Source: JARRPM01 sp963792815 (GTDB taxonomy: Bacteria; Pseudomonadota; Gammaproteobacteria; Pseudomonadales; Halieaceae). From it: a stretch of DNA of 64,000 nt. This document shows, in pieces, positions 27,422-36,482 of the stretch. The stretch lies in assembly GCA_963792815.1 (NCBI GenBank), contig CAWBXR010000003.1, positions 186,001 through 250,000 on the forward strand. Direction: 5' to 3'. The position numbers and the translations under genes are program-made. The notes beneath the pieces were generated by a model. The model worked only from the letters and a program-made list of their open reading frames with translations. It did no database searches and was not told where the DNA came from. Numbering within the stretch: position 1 is the stretch's first letter; each line of letters opens with the position of its first letter.

Positions 27422-28313
27422 ATGACCTGGCTGCAACTGCGCCTGGATACCCGCCCCGACCAGGTTGAGCAGCTCGAAGAGCTGATGCTGGCCAGCGGGG
27501 CCGTCGCTGTCACCATGGAAGACAATGCAGACCAGCCCGTACTCGAACCCGGGGTCGGTGAAACCCCGTTGTGGGGCCAGACCCGCCTGACCGGGCTGTA
27601 CCCGGCGGACACCGCCATGGCCGAAGTATTGGCCGGCTTTCCCGCAGGCCTGTTGCGGGAGGCCAACCAGCGGGTTGAAATCCTCGAGGACAAGGACTGG
27701 GAGCGGGAGTGGATGCAGCACTACCGCCCGATGCCTTTCGGGCGGCGCCTGTGGGTATGCCCGAGCTGGCTGGAGCCGCCGGACCCCACCGCGGTCAACC
27801 TGTTGCTGGATCCCGGGCCTCGCCTTCGGCACCGGCACTCACCCCACCACCGCCCTGTGCCTGGGCGAGCTGGACAGCATGGCCCTGGAGCACACCTGCG
27901 TGGTCGACTACGGTTGCGGCTCGGGCATCCTGGCGGTGGCGGCCCTGCGCCTGGGCGCGGTCCGCGCCCTGGGGGTGGACAACGACCCCCAGGCACTGGT
28001 GGCCACCCGGGACAACGCAGGCCGCAACGGGGTTGCCGCTGAGGCCCTCGAGGTTGCCCTGCCCGGCGCCTTCGACGCTGACAGCTGGTCCGGGAGCGCC
28101 GACCTGGTGATTGCCAACATCCTGGCCGGCCCGCTGGTCGAACTGGCCGAGACCCTGCTGGGCTTTCTCAAACCCGGCGGTACGCTGCTGTTGTCGGGAC
28201 TGCTGGAAACCCAGGCGGGCGCACTGTGCGAACACTATGCCGGGCGTATCGCGCTGGCGGTGGCGGGCGAGCGCGACGGCTGGGTATGCCTGCGAGGCAC
28301 CCTCACGGATTGA
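27422..28313 (+). pseudogene. prmA: Ribosomal protein L11 methyltransferase, frameshifted
   Basis: Methylates ribosomal protein L11. The gene is split over two frames. The first gives the N-terminal part down to NLLLDPG (codon ~131). The second continues with LAFGTGTHPTTALCLGEL, the SAM motif VVDYGCGSGILAVAA and the conserved NILAGPLVELA. The break is at GGG 27815-27817, where GG would keep the frame. Removing one G gives 296 aa, the normal size (E. coli 293). Both halves are well conserved, so a recent one-base insertion or an assembly error is likely. prmA is dispensable in E. coli, so real loss is possible. Confidence 0.88.
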
Positions 28314-28434
28314 GCTGAAAACGCCGCCCGGAGGCTCCGGCTGGTGGTTTTTTGTCCATAAATTCTTCCCCGTGCCGGACCATCCGAGTATCATACCGCC
28401 TCTTTTCGACGCCCTGGCTTCAAACTCTCTCCAC

Positions 28435-29436
28435 ATGCTGCAGATCGGACCGTACAAGCTGCCCAATCGCGTGGCACTGGCCCCTATGGCCGGTGTAACC
28501 GACCTGCCGTTTCGTCGCCTGTGCTCGCAGATGGGCGCCGGCCTGGTGGTGGCGGAGATGATCAGCTGCCAGCCGCAGCTGCGCGACTCTGCCAAGACCC
28601 TGTGGCGCAGCCGCCACGACGCCGAGATCCAGCCACGCTCGGTACAGATCGCCGGCAGCGAGCCCCAGGCGATGGCGGAAGCGGCCGCCTACAACGTTGC
28701 CCGGGGCGCCCAGATCATCGACATCAACATGGGCTGCCCGGCCAAGAAAGTGTGCCGCCGGGCGGCGGGCTCGGCGCTGCTGGCGGACGAGCGGCTGGTG
28801 GCGGATATCCTCACCGCCGTGGTCAGGGCGGTGGACGTGCCCGTGACCCTGAAAATCCGCACCGGGTCCTCCCCCGACGCCCGCAATGGCGTCAGCATTG
28901 CGCGCATCGCCGAGGACGCCGGCATCGCCGCGCTGGCGGTCCACGGCCGCAGCCGGGCCTGTGCCTTCCGGGGGCAGGTGGAATACGACACCATTGCGGC
29001 TATTGTCGCCGCCACCCGCTTCCCGGTGTTCGCCAATGGCGACATCGATTCCCCGGAGCGCGCCGCAGCGGTCATTGCCCACACCGGCGCGGCCGGCGTC
29101 ATGATCGGCCGGGCCGCCCAGGGCAGGCCATGGCTGTGCGGCCAGATCGCCGCTCACCTGGAAACCGGCGTCACTCCACCGGCGCCGTCAGCGACCGAAC
29201 AACTGCTCATCATGCGCGCCCACGTCGAGGCCCTGCACGCTTTTTACGGCGAGTTCATGGGCCTGCGTATAGCCCGCAAGCATGTGGGCTGGTACCTGCA
29301 GGACAGCTCCGGATACCTGCAACAGCGCAGGGTATTTAACCGGCTGGAGTCCGCCGCGGAGCAGCTGGACTACCTGCGACACATGACCGGAAACCACCCC
29401 TACCCAATCAATTCAGACAAGGAAATAGCAGCATGA
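28435..29436 (+). CDS. dusB: tRNA-dihydrouridine synthase B
   Basis: FMN/NADPH-dependent reduction of uridine to dihydrouridine in tRNA. The 333-aa product begins MLQIGPYKLPNRVALAPMAG, the typical DusB start; the frame is open further upstream but that part is not Dus-like. INMGCPAKKVCRR holds the catalytic Cys (~residue 100), and the FMN-phosphate loop VFANGDI and GVMIGRAAQGRPW are present. Its stop overlaps the fis start (ATGA), the classic dusB-fis arrangement. Confidence 0.95.
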   Translation: MLQIGPYKLPNRVALAPMAGVTDLPFRRLCSQMGAGLVVAEMISCQPQLRDSAKTLWRSRHDAEIQPRSVQIAGSEPQAMAEAAAYNVARGAQIIDINMGCPAKKVCRRAAGSALLADERLVADILTAVVRAVDVPVTLKIRTGSSPDARNGVSIARIAEDAGIAALAVHGRSRACAFRGQVEYDTIAAIVAATRFPVFANGDIDSPERAAAVIAHTGAAGVMIGRAAQGRPWLCGQIAAHLETGVTPPAPSATEQLLIMRAHVEALHAFYGEFMGLRIARKHVGWYLQDSSGYLQQRRVFNRLESAAEQLDYLRHMTGNHPYPINSDKEIAA

Positions 29437-29750
29437 CCAGGGCTGAATCCCTTCCCCCAACCATTACCACGGAAGACGCCGCCAACGATGACAAACTCGA
29501 CGCGGGCCCGGCCCGCAGCCTGCGGGAGTCGGTGACCATCGCAGTGAGGGAGTACCTGAAAGACCTGGACGGGCAACTGTCCGCCGACGTCTACCAGATG
29601 GTGCTGGCGGAAATCGAGGCGCCCCTGCTGCAGGAGATCATGGCCTACACCCGCAACAACCAGACCAAGGCATCTATCATGCTGGGCCTCAACCGGGGCA
29701 CCCTGCGCAAGAAACTCAAGCAGTACAACCTGATCTCAACCCAGGACTAA
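29433..29750 (+). CDS. fis: DNA-binding protein Fis
   Basis: Nucleoid protein and transcription regulator that bends DNA; a dimer. The 105-aa product has a variable N-terminus and the conserved C-terminal helix-turn-helix TKASIMLGLNRGTLRKKLK (~residues 78-96). It is slightly longer than E. coli Fis (98 aa) at the N-terminus. Translationally coupled to dusB by a 4-nt overlap, and 14 nt ahead of purH. Confidence 0.96.
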   Translation: MTRAESLPPTITTEDAANDDKLDAGPARSLRESVTIAVREYLKDLDGQLSADVYQMVLAEIEAPLLQEIMAYTRNNQTKASIMLGLNRGTLRKKLKQYNLISTQD

Positions 29751-29764
29751 GGCGGCCAAGCACC

Positions 29765-31340
29765 ATGAGCGACAAGCAACTTGTGAAAGTCAATCGCGCC
29801 CTGATCAGCGTTTCGGACAAGACCGGCATCGTCCAGTTCGCCAAGGCGCTGCTGGACATGGGGGTCGACCTGTTGTCCACCGGCGGCACCTATCGCCTGC
29901 TGCAGGACAGCGGCCTGGAGGTGACCGAAGTGGCCGACTACACAGGCTTCCCGGAAATGATGGACGGCCGGGTCAAGACCCTGCACCCGAAAGTGCACGG
30001 TGGCATTCTCGCCCGCCGCGGCCAGGACGACGAGGTGATGGCCGACCACGGCATCAAGGCCATCGACATGGTGGTGGTCAACCTGTATCCCTTCGAGGCG
30101 ACGGTTGCGAGGCCCGATTGCACCCTGGAAGAGGCCATAGAGAACATCGATATCGGCGGCCCCACCATGGTCAGGGCAGCTGCGAAAAACCACCGCTTCG
30201 TCAATATCGTGGTAAACAACTCGGACTACGACTCGATCATCGAGGAGCTCCAGGCAAACGACGGCGCCACCACCACTGGCTACCCGTTTCAACCTGGCGA
30301 TCAAGGCCTACGAACACACGGCGGCCTACGATGGCGCGATCGCCAACCATTTCGGCGGCCTGGTTCCCGGCGGTTCCCCCACCTTCCCCCGCACCTTCAA
30401 CACCCAGTTCCACAAGGTGCAGGAAATGCGTTACGGCGAGAACCCCCACCAGCGGGCCGCCTTCTATGTGGAGGCCAACCCGGCGGAAGCCGGCATCGCC
30501 ACCGCACAGCAGCTGCAGGGCAAGGAGCTGTCCTACAACAACGTGGCGGACACCGACGCCGCCCTGGAGTGCGTCAAGAACTTCGCCGAGCCGGCCTGCG
30601 TCATCGTCAAGCACGCCAACCCCTGTGGGGTAGCGGTGGCGGCCGACATCGGCACGGCCTACGAGCTGGCTTTCGCCACTGACCCGGAATCCGCTTTCGG
30701 CGGCATTATCGCCTTCAACCGCGAGCTGGACGCCGCCACGGCCCGGGCCATCGTCGAGCGCCAGTTCGTCGAGGTGATCATCGCACCCGAGGTCAGCGCC
30801 GAGGCCGCGGCGGTAGTCGCCGCCAAGCAGAACGTACGCCTGCTGGTATGCGGCGCCTGGTCGACACCGGGCCCCGCTTTTGACTACAAGCGGGTCAACG
30901 GCGGCCTGCTGGTACAGGACAGGGACCTGGGCATGGTGACCGCCGCCGACCTGAAAGTGGTCAGCAAACTGCAGCCCAGCGACCAGCAACTGAAAGACCT
31001 GCTGTTCGCCTGGCAGGTTGCCAAGTTCGTCAAGTCCAATGCCATCGTCTATGCCGCCAACGGCCAGACAGTCGGCGTCGGCGCCGGCCAGATGAGCCGG
31101 ATCAACTCCGCCCGTATCGCCGCCATCAAAGCCGAGCACGCGGGCCTGGCGGTGAAGGGATCGGTGATGGCCTCGGACGCCTTCTTCCCCTTCCGCGATG
31201 GTATCGACAACGCGGGACAGGCGGGCATCGCCGCGGTGATCCAGCCCGGTGGCTCGATCCGCGACGATGAAGTCATCGCCGCGGCGGACGAACACGGGAT
31301 GGCCATGGTATTTACCGGCATGCGTCACTTCAGGCACTAA
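29765..31340 (+). pseudogene. purH: Bifunctional AICAR transformylase / IMP cyclohydrolase, frameshifted
   Basis: Last two steps of purine synthesis. The N-terminal cyclohydrolase (MGS) domain is intact (ALISVSDKTGIVQFAKALL, GRVKTLHPKVHGGIL). At codon ~172 the frame breaks: GG at 30278-30279 where one G would continue as ATRFNLAIKAYEHTAAYDGA. The second frame then runs to the end with MRYGENPHQRAAFYVEANP, KHANPCGVAVA and AFFPFRDGIDNAG. Removing one G gives 524 aa (E. coli 529). All motifs of both domains survive, and loss would make the cell a purine auxotroph, so an assembly error is the more likely explanation. Confidence 0.9.
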
Positions 31341-31357
31341 CAGCGAACCTTGACCAG

Positions 31358-32650
31358 ATGAATGTATTGATTATCGGCAGCGGGGGGCGCGAACACGCCC
31401 TGGCATGGAAAGTTGCCCAGTCGGGCCGGGTGGGTACGGTTTTTGTGGCTCCGGGCAATGCCGGCACCGCGGCCGAGGCCGGGGTGGAAAATATTGCCAT
31501 CGACACGATGGATTTCAGCGCCCTGGCGGATTTTGCCGAGGGCAACGCGGTGGCACTGACCATCGTCGGCCCCGAGGCACCGCTGGTTGAAGGCGTGGTG
31601 GACTACTTCGAGGGCCGCGGCCTGCGCTGCTTCGGACCCCGTCGCGGCGCGGCGCAGCTCGAGGGCTCCAAGGCATTCACCAAGGACTTCCTGGCCCGGC
31701 ACAATATACCCACCGGCGCCTATGGCAATTTCACCGAGCTGGAGCCGGCCCTGGCCTACCTGAGACAGCAGGGCGCCCCCATCGTGGTGAAGGCGGACGG
31801 CCTCGCGGCGGGCAAGGGCGTGATCGTCGCCCAGACCCTGGCCGAGGCGGAAGCCGCGGTTACCGACATGCTGTCGGGCAATGCCTTTGGCGACGCCGGC
31901 TGCCGGGTGGTGATCGAGGAATTCCTCGAAGGCGAGGAAGCCAGCTTCATCGTGATGGTCGACGGCAGCAACGTGTTGCCGATGGCCACCAGCCAGGACC
32001 ACAAGCGCATCGGCGAGGGTGACACCGGCCCCAATACCGGCGGGATGGGCGCTTACTCCCCCGCCCCGGTGGTTGATGCGGACGTGTTTGACCGGGTTAT
32101 GGCCCAGGTCATCCTGCCGACGGTGCGCGGCATGGCCGCGGAGGGCAACGAGTACACCGGTTTTCTCTATGCCGGCCTGATGATCTCCCCGGCGGGGGAG
32201 CCCCGGGTAATCGAATACAACTGTCGTTTCGGCGACCCGGAAACCCAGCCCATCATGGTGCGACTGCAGTCGGACCTGGTCGACCTGTGCGATGCCGCCC
32301 TGGCGGGGGCGCTGGACAGCGCCCGGGCCGACTGGGACCCGCGCTGCGCCATCGGGGTGGTGCTTGCCGCCGGGGGCTACCCCGGCAGTTACAGCAAGGG
32401 CGCGGCCATTCACGGGCTGGACGCAATTCAGGCAGACAACATCAAGGTATTCCACGCCGGCACGACCAACGCCGACGGCCAGGTGGTCACCAGTGGCGGC
32501 AGGGTGCTGTGTGTCACGGCTCTCGGAGCCGATATCGCAGCGGCCCAGCGCGACTGCTACCTGGCCGCGGACAAGATAAGCTGGGACGGCATGACCCTGC
32601 GGCGCGACATTGGCTGGCGGGCCATCGCGCGTTATAGTCAGTCCGGGTAA
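31358..32650 (+). CDS. purD: Phosphoribosylamine-glycine ligase (GAR synthetase)
   Basis: Second step of purine synthesis: joins glycine to phosphoribosylamine with ATP. The 430-aa protein shows the N-terminal NVLIIGSGGREHALAWK, the ATP-grasp part VVKADGLAAGKGVIVA (~residues 145-160) and the metal-binding EYNCRFGDPETQ (~residues 286-297). It follows purH by 17 nt, the usual purHD pair. Confidence 0.97.
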   Translation: MNVLIIGSGGREHALAWKVAQSGRVGTVFVAPGNAGTAAEAGVENIAIDTMDFSALADFAEGNAVALTIVGPEAPLVEGVVDYFEGRGLRCFGPRRGAAQLEGSKAFTKDFLARHNIPTGAYGNFTELEPALAYLRQQGAPIVVKADGLAAGKGVIVAQTLAEAEAAVTDMLSGNAFGDAGCRVVIEEFLEGEEASFIVMVDGSNVLPMATSQDHKRIGEGDTGPNTGGMGAYSPAPVVDADVFDRVMAQVILPTVRGMAAEGNEYTGFLYAGLMISPAGEPRVIEYNCRFGDPETQPIMVRLQSDLVDLCDAALAGALDSARADWDPRCAIGVVLAAGGYPGSYSKGAAIHGLDAIQADNIKVFHAGTTNADGQVVTSGGRVLCVTALGADIAAAQRDCYLAADKISWDGMTLRRDIGWRAIARYSQSG

Positions 32651-32670
32651 ACCAACTGCGGGTCTTTTCT

Positions 32671-33315
32671 ATGCGCCAACGACGTCTGTCACTGCTTGAC
32701 CGGGTGATCACCGAAGCGGACTCGGTGCTGCGCACCATCACCAACAGCGGCCACGCCGCGGCCCGGCCCTCCCCCTCCCAGGGGCATGCCGACACCCAAT
32801 TATCGGAGCAGGAACGGCGCCACGCCGCCGGCCTGATGCGAGTCAACCATACCGGCGAGGTCTGCGCCCAGGCGCTCTACCAGGGCCAGGCCCTCACCGC
32901 GAAATTGCCCACCGTGCGCGATGAGATGCAGCAGGCGGCGGCAGAGGAAATCGACCACCTGGTATGGTGTGAACAGCGCCTGCGCGAGCTGGAAAGCCGG
33001 CCCAGCGTGCTCAACCCCGCCTGGTACGGCCTGTCTTTCGCCCTGGGGGCGGTAGCCGGCGCAATCAGCGACAAGGTCAGCCTGGGCTTTGTGGCGGCCA
33101 CCGAGGAGCGGGTCTGCAATCACCTGCGGGACCACCTGAAATCCCTGCCCGAGGACGACCGCAAATCGCGACTGATCGTGCAGAAGATGCTGGAAGACGA
33201 GCAGCGCCACGGCGACAAGGCCCTGCAGGCAGGGGGCAGCGATTTTCCGCGCCAGGTGAAAGACGCGATGAGCGTGGTGTCCCGGGTGATGACCCGGAGC
33301 AGTTACCGAATTTGA
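32671..33315 (+). CDS. coq7: Demethoxyubiquinone hydroxylase (Coq7/UbiF-type)
   Basis: Di-iron monooxygenase of ubiquinone synthesis that hydroxylates demethoxyubiquinone. The 214-aa product has the carboxylate-bridged di-iron ligands: NHTGEVCAQALYQGQ (~residue 53), AAEEIDHLVWCEQRL with an ExxH (~residues 90-104), and late helices with TEERVCNHLRDHL and DEQRHGDKA. In Pseudomonas coq7 also lies near vfr and trp genes. A hairpin terminator follows it. Confidence 0.94.
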   Translation: MRQRRLSLLDRVITEADSVLRTITNSGHAAARPSPSQGHADTQLSEQERRHAAGLMRVNHTGEVCAQALYQGQALTAKLPTVRDEMQQAAAEEIDHLVWCEQRLRELESRPSVLNPAWYGLSFALGAVAGAISDKVSLGFVAATEERVCNHLRDHLKSLPEDDRKSRLIVQKMLEDEQRHGDKALQAGGSDFPRQVKDAMSVVSRVMTRSSYRI

Positions 33316-33343
33316 CCCGGACCGGCCCGGTCGAAGAGCCTGC

Positions 33344-33362
33344 CCCGCTTTAGCGGGTATTT
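33344..33362 (+). terminator. Intrinsic terminator after coq7
   Basis: A 5-bp stem cccgc/gcggg with loop TTTA, followed by TATTT, 28 nt after the coq7 stop. Short stem, so moderate confidence. Confidence 0.5.
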
Positions 33363-33396
33363 AGTCGACCATTAGCTGGCCAACCCCCGCAAAAAC

Positions 33397-33831
33397 CTAC
33401 CCCAGCCCCGGCTCAAACTCCACGATCTCGAAACTGTGGCTCAGCGCCACCCCGGCCGCGCCCAGCATGATCGATGCGGAGCAGTACTTTTCCGCCGACA
33501 GCTCTACCGCCCGCTTCACCTGGCTCTCCTTGAGCCCCACCCCCGTCACCACAAAATGCATGGCTATGCGGGTAAACACCGCAGGCACCGCATCGGCCCG
33601 CTCGGCTTCCAGCTCCACCCGGCAATCGACGACCTGCTGGCGGGATTTCTTCAACATGCTCAGCACGTCGTAACTGGCGCAGCCGCCGGTGCCCAGCAGC
33701 AGCATTTCCATCGGCCGGGGGCCGAGGTTGCGCCCGCCCAGGTCGGCGGGACCGTCCATGACCACGCTGTGGCCGCTGCCCGATTCCCCCACGAACATGG
33801 CGCCATCCGTCCACTTCACTGTCGCTTTCAT
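33397..33831 (-). CDS. OsmC/YhfA-family peroxiredoxin-like protein
   Basis: A 144-aa OsmC-fold protein, probably a thiol-dependent hydroperoxide reductase. The two active cysteines lie in LLGTGGCASYDVLSML (~residue 55) and EKYCSASIML (~residue 117), as in the OsmC/Ohr superfamily; the sequence around them is of the YhfA type. The upstream extension of the frame is not OsmC-like, so the start is set at MKATVKW. It is divergent from the CRP/Vfr gene over a 118-bp region with two palindromes; E. coli yhfA is likewise divergent from crp. Confidence 0.9.
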   Translation of the reverse strand: MKATVKWTDGAMFVGESGSGHSVVMDGPADLGGRNLGPRPMEMLLLGTGGCASYDVLSMLKKSRQQVVDCRVELEAERADAVPAVFTRIAMHFVVTGVGLKESQVKRAVELSAEKYCSASIMLGAAGVALSHSFEIVEFEPGLG

Positions 33832-33863
33832 CTGCCACTGGCTCCCGCAAAAAATTGCCGCGC

Positions 33864-33878
33864 AGCTTAGCATAAGCT
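33864..33878. promoter_or_regulatory. Perfect palindrome in osmC-crp intergenic region
   Basis: agctta-gca-taagct, 6-bp perfect arms, 33 bp ahead of the OsmC-family start. A possible operator; no regulator can be named. Confidence 0.35.
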
Positions 33879-33886
33879 TCCGAGTT

Positions 33887-33926
33887 TTACTTGAGGGCGT
33901 AGTGGGCTACACTCCGGTTCAAGTAA
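33887..33926. promoter_or_regulatory. Inverted repeat ahead of crp
   Basis: Outer arms ttacttga / tcaagtaa (8 bp, perfect) enclose an inner gtag/ctac hairpin. It ends 23 bp before the crp GTG start, so it could be an operator or a structure in the mRNA leader. Confidence 0.4.
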
Positions 33927-33949
33927 ACCACCGACCAGGGAGTACAAGT

Positions 33950-34594
33950 GTGGTAAAACCGCAGATATTACGAGCGTTGCCGAATGTGGAAAACTTCCTG
34001 CGGCACTGCCAGCGCAAGGACTACAAGGCCAAGAGTCACGTACTGAAACAGGGTGAGGTGAGCAACTCGCTGTACCTTATCCTGGACGGCTCGGTTTCCG
34101 TCATGGTTGAGGACGCGTCGGAGCCGGGCCACATGATGGTGGTCGCCTACCTCAACCCCGGCGACTTCGTCGGGGAGATGGGCCTGTTCGAGGACGAGGC
34201 CCAGGTGCGCAGCGCCATGGTGGTCGCCAAGAGCCAGTGCGAGGTGGCGGAGATATCCTATGAACGCTTCCACCAGATCCGCAACCAGTTCCCGGATATC
34301 CTCTACGCCATTTCGCGCCAGATCAGCACCCGCCTGCGGGTTACCACCCGCAAGCTGACCGACCTGGCCTTCGTCGATGTATCGGGCCGTATCGCCCACA
34401 CGCTGCTGGACCTGTGCAAGGAACCGGACGCCATGACACACCCCGATGGCATGCAGATCAAGATCACCCGGCAGGAGCTCGGCAAGATTGTGGGCTGTTC
34501 CCGGGAGATGGCCGGGCGGGTACTCAAGACGCTGGAGGAAAACGGACTGGTCTCCGTTTCCGGCAAGACCATGGTGGTGTACGGCACCCGCTAG
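33950..34594 (+). CDS. vfr: cAMP receptor protein, CRP/Vfr type
   Basis: Global regulator that binds cAMP and DNA as a dimer. The GTG start with AGGGAG seven bases upstream gives 214 aa, the length of Pseudomonas Vfr. The cyclic-nucleotide domain shows PGDFVGEMGLFEDEAQVRSA (~residues 69-88) with the Glu and Arg-Ser that contact cAMP. The C-terminal helix-turn-helix TRQELGKIVGCSREMAGRVL (~residues 178-197) is almost identical to Vfr/CRP. A longer frame upstream exists but overlaps the divergent OsmC gene. It is convergent with trpC, as in Pseudomonas. Confidence 0.93.
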   Translation: MVKPQILRALPNVENFLRHCQRKDYKAKSHVLKQGEVSNSLYLILDGSVSVMVEDASEPGHMMVVAYLNPGDFVGEMGLFEDEAQVRSAMVVAKSQCEVAEISYERFHQIRNQFPDILYAISRQISTRLRVTTRKLTDLAFVDVSGRIAHTLLDLCKEPDAMTHPDGMQIKITRQELGKIVGCSREMAGRVLKTLEENGLVSVSGKTMVVYGTR

Positions 34595-34618
34595 CCGGAG
34601 TTTGTTCAGGCCTGCGCG

Positions 34619-35422
34619 CTAGCCAAAAAACATATTCCGCAGCTTCTCACCCGGCTCCGGCGCGCGCATGAATGCCTCGCCGACCAGGAAACCAAACACC
34701 TGGTGGTTGCGCATCAGCGCCACGTCTTCCGCCGTGTGGATACCACTTTCAGTCACCACCAGCCGCCCCCCGGGGATGTAAGGCAGTAGCTCCAGGGTAG
34801 TCTCGAGCCGCGTCTCGAAGCTGTGCAGGTCGCGGTTGTTGATCCCTATCAGGGGAGTCTCCAGCTCCAGCGCCCGCTCCAGCTCGGCCCGGTCATGCAC
34901 CTCGACCAGTACATCCACCCCAACCTGGGCGGCAACAGCTGCCAACTCGCGCATCTGGTCATCCTCCAGCGCCGCGACGATCAGCAGGATGGCGTCCGCA
35001 CCGATAGCGCGGGCTTCTATCACCTGGTAGGGATCCACCGTGAAATCCTTGCGCAACACCGGCAGCTCGCAGGCGGCGCGGGCCTCCTGCAGGTAGCTGT
35101 CCGACCCCTGGAAAAAGTCGATATCAGTCAGTACCGACAGGCAGCTCGCACCGCCGGCCTGGTAGCTGGCGGCAATCTGCGCCGGCTGGAAATCGGCGCG
35201 AATCACACCCTTGCTGGGTGAGGCTTTTTTAACCTCCGCAATCACCGCCGGCTCCGCGGCTGCAACCCGCTCCTGCAGCGTCCTGGTAAAGCCGCGGACC
35301 GGGGTCTGCTCCATGATGCGCTGCTCGAGGCTGCCCAGGGAATCGCGCTTGCGACGGGCGTTTACTTCCTCGCGCTTGCGCGCCAGGATCTTGCGTAAAA
35401 TCGTGGGGGCATCGCCGGCCAT
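34619..35422 (-). CDS. trpC: Indole-3-glycerol phosphate synthase
   Basis: Fourth step of tryptophan synthesis, closing the indole ring. The 267-aa TIM barrel has VIAEVKKASPSKGVIRADF (~residues 49-67), LRKDFTVDPYQV with a catalytic Lys and LIGINNRDLHSFE; VVTESGIHTAED binds phosphate. The start is set at MAGDAPTIL, 4 nt after the trpD stop. Not fused to trpF, as in Pseudomonas. Confidence 0.96.
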   Translation of the reverse strand: MAGDAPTILRKILARKREEVNARRKRDSLGSLEQRIMEQTPVRGFTRTLQERVAAAEPAVIAEVKKASPSKGVIRADFQPAQIAASYQAGGASCLSVLTDIDFFQGSDSYLQEARAACELPVLRKDFTVDPYQVIEARAIGADAILLIVAALEDDQMRELAAVAAQVGVDVLVEVHDRAELERALELETPLIGINNRDLHSFETRLETTLELLPYIPGGRLVVTESGIHTAEDVALMRNHQVFGFLVGEAFMRAPEPGEKLRNMFFG

Positions 35423-35426
35423 CTGG

Positions 35427-36470
35427 TCAATCCGCCTTCCCGCGCATAAGGCGGGTAAAATCGATAAACTGCCGCATTTTTTCCGCCGCCTGGCCGCTGG
35501 CGAGCACATCGTCCGCCATCGCGACACCATCGGCCAGGGTTGCCGCGACACCGCTCACATAGATGGTGGCCCCGCCGTTGAGGGCCAGCATAGCAGCGGC
35601 CTTGCGGGCGGCGGTGTCACCGTCGCCAGCCAGGGCGCGACGAATGAGGTCCGCGGAGGCGGCAGCACTGTCCACCGCCAGGCCGTCCAGGTTCTGGCGC
35701 TCCAGCCTGAACTCCTCTGGGCTGATGTGGTAGCTGGTGACATTGCCGTCGCGCAACTCCGCCACCAGGGTGCCGGCGGCAATCGATATCTCGTCCAGGC
35801 CGTCATCCGAGTGCACCACCATGGCGTGGATAGAACCCAGCGCCTTCAGCACCTGTGCCAATGGCACGCACAGTTCGGGCGCAAACACGCCGATAACCTG
35901 GCGCTGTACCCTGGCGGGGTTGGTGAGAGGCCCCAGGATATTAAACAGTGTGCGCATCCCCAGCTCCCGCCGCGGGCCGATGGCATAACGCATGGCGCTG
36001 TGATGGGCCGGGGCAAACATGAAGCCCAGGCCCACCTCGCTGATCGCCCGGGCAACCTGTTCCGGACTCAGATCCAGCGGGACGCCGAGACACTCCAGCA
36101 GATCGGAGCTGCCACTGGTGCTGGAAACCGAGCGATTGCCGTGCTTGGCCACCTTCGCCCCCGCGGCCGCCACCACAAAGCTCGATGCGGTGGACACATT
36201 GAACAGGTTGGCGCCGTCACCCCCGGTGCCCACCAGGTCGACGAGGTGGGGGTCGCTTATCACTACCGGAGTGGCGAGGTCGCGCATAACCTCCGCGGCA
36301 CCGGCGATCTCGTCGATAGTCTCACCTTTCATCCGCAGCGCCACCAGCAGGCCGCCGATCTGGGCATCGGTAGCGTCGCCGGACATCATCTGCTGCATCA
36401 CTGCGGCCATCTCCGTGCGCTCGAGGTCATTCCCGGTAACTACCCTGGAGATGGCTTGCTGTATATTCAT
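35427..36470 (-). CDS. trpD: Anthranilate phosphoribosyltransferase
   Basis: Transfers phosphoribosyl from PRPP to anthranilate. The 347-aa product shows the phosphate-binding DLVGTGGDGANLFNVSTASS (~residues 77-96), KHGNRSVSSTSGSSDLLE and the RRELGMRTLFNILGPLTNPA block. It lies 12 nt after trpG and 4 nt before trpC, a compact trp operon. Confidence 0.97.
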   Translation of the reverse strand: MNIQQAISRVVTGNDLERTEMAAVMQQMMSGDATDAQIGGLLVALRMKGETIDEIAGAAEVMRDLATPVVISDPHLVDLVGTGGDGANLFNVSTASSFVVAAAGAKVAKHGNRSVSSTSGSSDLLECLGVPLDLSPEQVARAISEVGLGFMFAPAHHSAMRYAIGPRRELGMRTLFNILGPLTNPARVQRQVIGVFAPELCVPLAQVLKALGSIHAMVVHSDDGLDEISIAAGTLVAELRDGNVTSYHISPEEFRLERQNLDGLAVDSAAASADLIRRALAGDGDTAARKAAAMLALNGGATIYVSGVAATLADGVAMADDVLASGQAAEKMRQFIDFTRLMRGKAD

Positions 36471-36482
36471 CGGACTGAATCC

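Noticed and set aside
33689..33949. Upstream extension of the CRP/Vfr frame
   Set aside because: It overlaps the divergent OsmC gene; the GTG at 33950 has a good ribosome site and gives the Vfr length.
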